Shown here: positions 6,767-7,233 of the stretch, piece after piece | How the letters are laid out: the number at the start of each line of letters is the position of its first letter | How positions within the stretch are numbered: the first letter of the stretch is position 1 | Assembly (NCBI GenBank): GCA_003567615.1 | Contig: PWZC01000288.1 | Span: forward strand, 1 to 7,233 | Reading direction: 5' to 3' | Length of the DNA: 7,233 nucleotides | Source: Gemmatimonadota bacterium | GTDB lineage: Bacteria; Gemmatimonadota; Gemmatimonadetes; Longimicrobiales; Gaopeijiaceae | Position numbers and translations under genes: made by a program | The notes under the pieces: generated by a model | Told to the model about the DNA's origin: nothing | Database searches by the model: none | The model's input: only the letters and a program-made list of their open reading frames with translations

Positions 6767-6811
6767 GCAGTCCGAAAACCTGCCGCGCGTTCAGCGTTCG
6801 TAACCTGGCGT

Positions 6812-6821
6812 CCAGATCTGG
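6812..6821. repeat. 10-bp perfect palindrome CCAGATCTGG
   Basis: It lies between the repeat array and the convergent CPBP gene and is flanked by a direct repeat GGCGTC (6807-6812 and 6820-6825). It could be an operator-like site or chance; there is no further support. Confidence 0.25.
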
Positions 6822-6846
6822 CGTCTGCCTCCGAGGCCTTCCGGTT

Positions 6847-7233
6847 TCAAAGGTGGGGCGGTGATCCTTCCGGTGCGGGACGGGCCAGTTGGATCCAGCC
6901 AGCGGTTCCCAGGAGGATCATGGCCACGGACCATATGAGGGTTGCCGTGGGACTCCCCTCCGCCGGATCCGGGATCGCTTCCTCCATCCCCGTGGTCCGG
7001 GTACCCAGCGTCATGAGCCCGTTCCAGATCCCGTGGAGCAGGACGCCGCTCCAGATGGACCGGGTCAGGATCACAGCGGCACCGCAGAAGATCCCCATGA
7101 GGAACGGCACCACCAGGAGGAGGGGGTGGGGCCCCCCCGCGTGCATGACGGCAAAGAGGGCCGAGGTCGCCAGCACCGCCCCCACCGGCCCGCCCCATGC
7201 CACCTCCAGATGCCCCTGCATCCGCCCGCGGAA
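6847..7233 (-). CDS. CPBP-family intramembrane metalloprotease, C-terminal part (5' end outside window)
   Basis: The minus-strand frame is open to the right edge, so the true start lies beyond it; 128 residues are visible. The first visible residues, FRGRMQGHL, fit the EExxFRG-type motif of CPBP (CAAX protease and bacteriocin-processing) membrane proteases, whose double glutamate would be just off the window. The second motif is FAVMH (27-31) and the third HGIWN (67-71), supplying the expected histidine ligands and asparagine. Hydrophobic helices cover about 15-30, 38-57 and 61-74, and an extra C-terminal helix at about 97-113 (TLIWSVAMILLGTAGW) follows a loop rich in acidic residues. The ATG at 7221 is internal to the family fold and is not a credible start. 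Substrate unknown: relatives act in prenyl-protein processing, bacteriocin self-immunity or anti-sigma cleavage. The gene is convergent with recG. Confidence 0.85.
   Translation of the reverse strand, partial: FRGRMQGHLEVAWGGPVGAVLATSALFAVMHAGGPHPLLLVVPFLMGIFCGAAVILTRSIWSGVLLHGIWNGLMTLGTRTTGMEEAIPDPAEGSPTATLIWSVAMILLGTAGWIQLARPAPEGSPPHL

Larger units (their letters stand above)
6621..6806. repeat. Array of tandem 61-62-bp repeats with GTTCAGC/GCTGAAC arms
   Basis: The left arm GCTGAAC recurs at 6637, 6698 and 6760 (spacing 61 and 62). The right arm GTTCAGC recurs at 6666, 6728 and 6789 (62 and 61). Arms alternate, giving three hairpins (stems 9, 7 and 9 bp) with different interior sequences of 20, 23 and 18 nt. 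The linker-plus-arm stretches at 6680-6704 and 6742-6766 are identical over 25 bp, and CCGCGCGTTCAGCGTT is shared at 6722 and 6783. The first right half (6622-6643) and the last left half (6789-6806) are diverged edge copies. It fills the convergent gap between recG and the CPBP protease gene. The pattern is directly seen; function and origin (REP-like, MITE remnant, terminator array, small RNA) are unknown. Confidence 0.85.

Noticed and set aside
6621..6806. CRISPR array
   Set aside because: Only two full repeats, interiors of 18-23 nt are too short, edges are degenerate, and no cas gene is visible.
6791..7198. Minus-strand 135-codon frame overlapping the CPBP gene
   Set aside because: Out-of-frame shadow rich in Gly/Pro/Arg; the CPBP motifs are in the other frame, which ends at 6847.

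Overview
This is a very GC-rich window with long spurious open frames on both strands. It looks like chromosome from a free-living, diderm bacterium: there is a Lol/Sec-type lipoprotein, an exported protein with a cleavable signal peptide, and a BatA-like membrane protein. The combination is typical of Gemmatimonadota or a similar high-GC Gram-negative phylum, but no rRNA or marker comparison was possible, so this assignment is an inference.

Layout, left to right. (1) The 3' part of a plus-strand gene for a large membrane-anchored protein (BatA/vWA/glutamine-amidotransferase-like family) enters from the left edge and ends at 1386. It is followed after 27 bp by a 63-aa two-helix membrane protein that resembles DUF1328/YtjA. 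(2) Convergent to these is a two-gene minus-strand operon reading 3279 to 1637: an exported protein with an HExxH motif, then a probable lipoprotein whose GTG start overlaps the preceding stop codon by 4 bp. (3) A 267-bp divergent intergenic region separates this operon from a plus-strand operon, ftsY (signal recognition particle receptor) and recG (ATP-dependent branched-DNA helicase), only 3 bp apart. (4) A convergent intergenic region at 6580-6846 holds a 15-bp tandem duplication and an array of 61-62-bp tandem repeats built from GTTCAGC/GCTGAAC inverted arms. (5) On the minus strand, entering from the right edge, is the C-terminal part of a CPBP-family (CAAX protease/bacteriocin-processing) intramembrane protease.

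The housekeeping core is ftsY-recG: co-translational membrane targeting and recombination/fork repair. These two probably share transcription only because they are adjacent, as their functions are unrelated. The secreted HExxH protein and the lipoprotein are translationally coupled and probably work together in the envelope; neither has a function I can name. The least-explained item is the repeat array after recG: two 39-bp imperfect palindromes flanked by half copies, whose arms can pair in two mutually exclusive ways. No tRNA, rRNA, insertion sequence or cas gene is visible.
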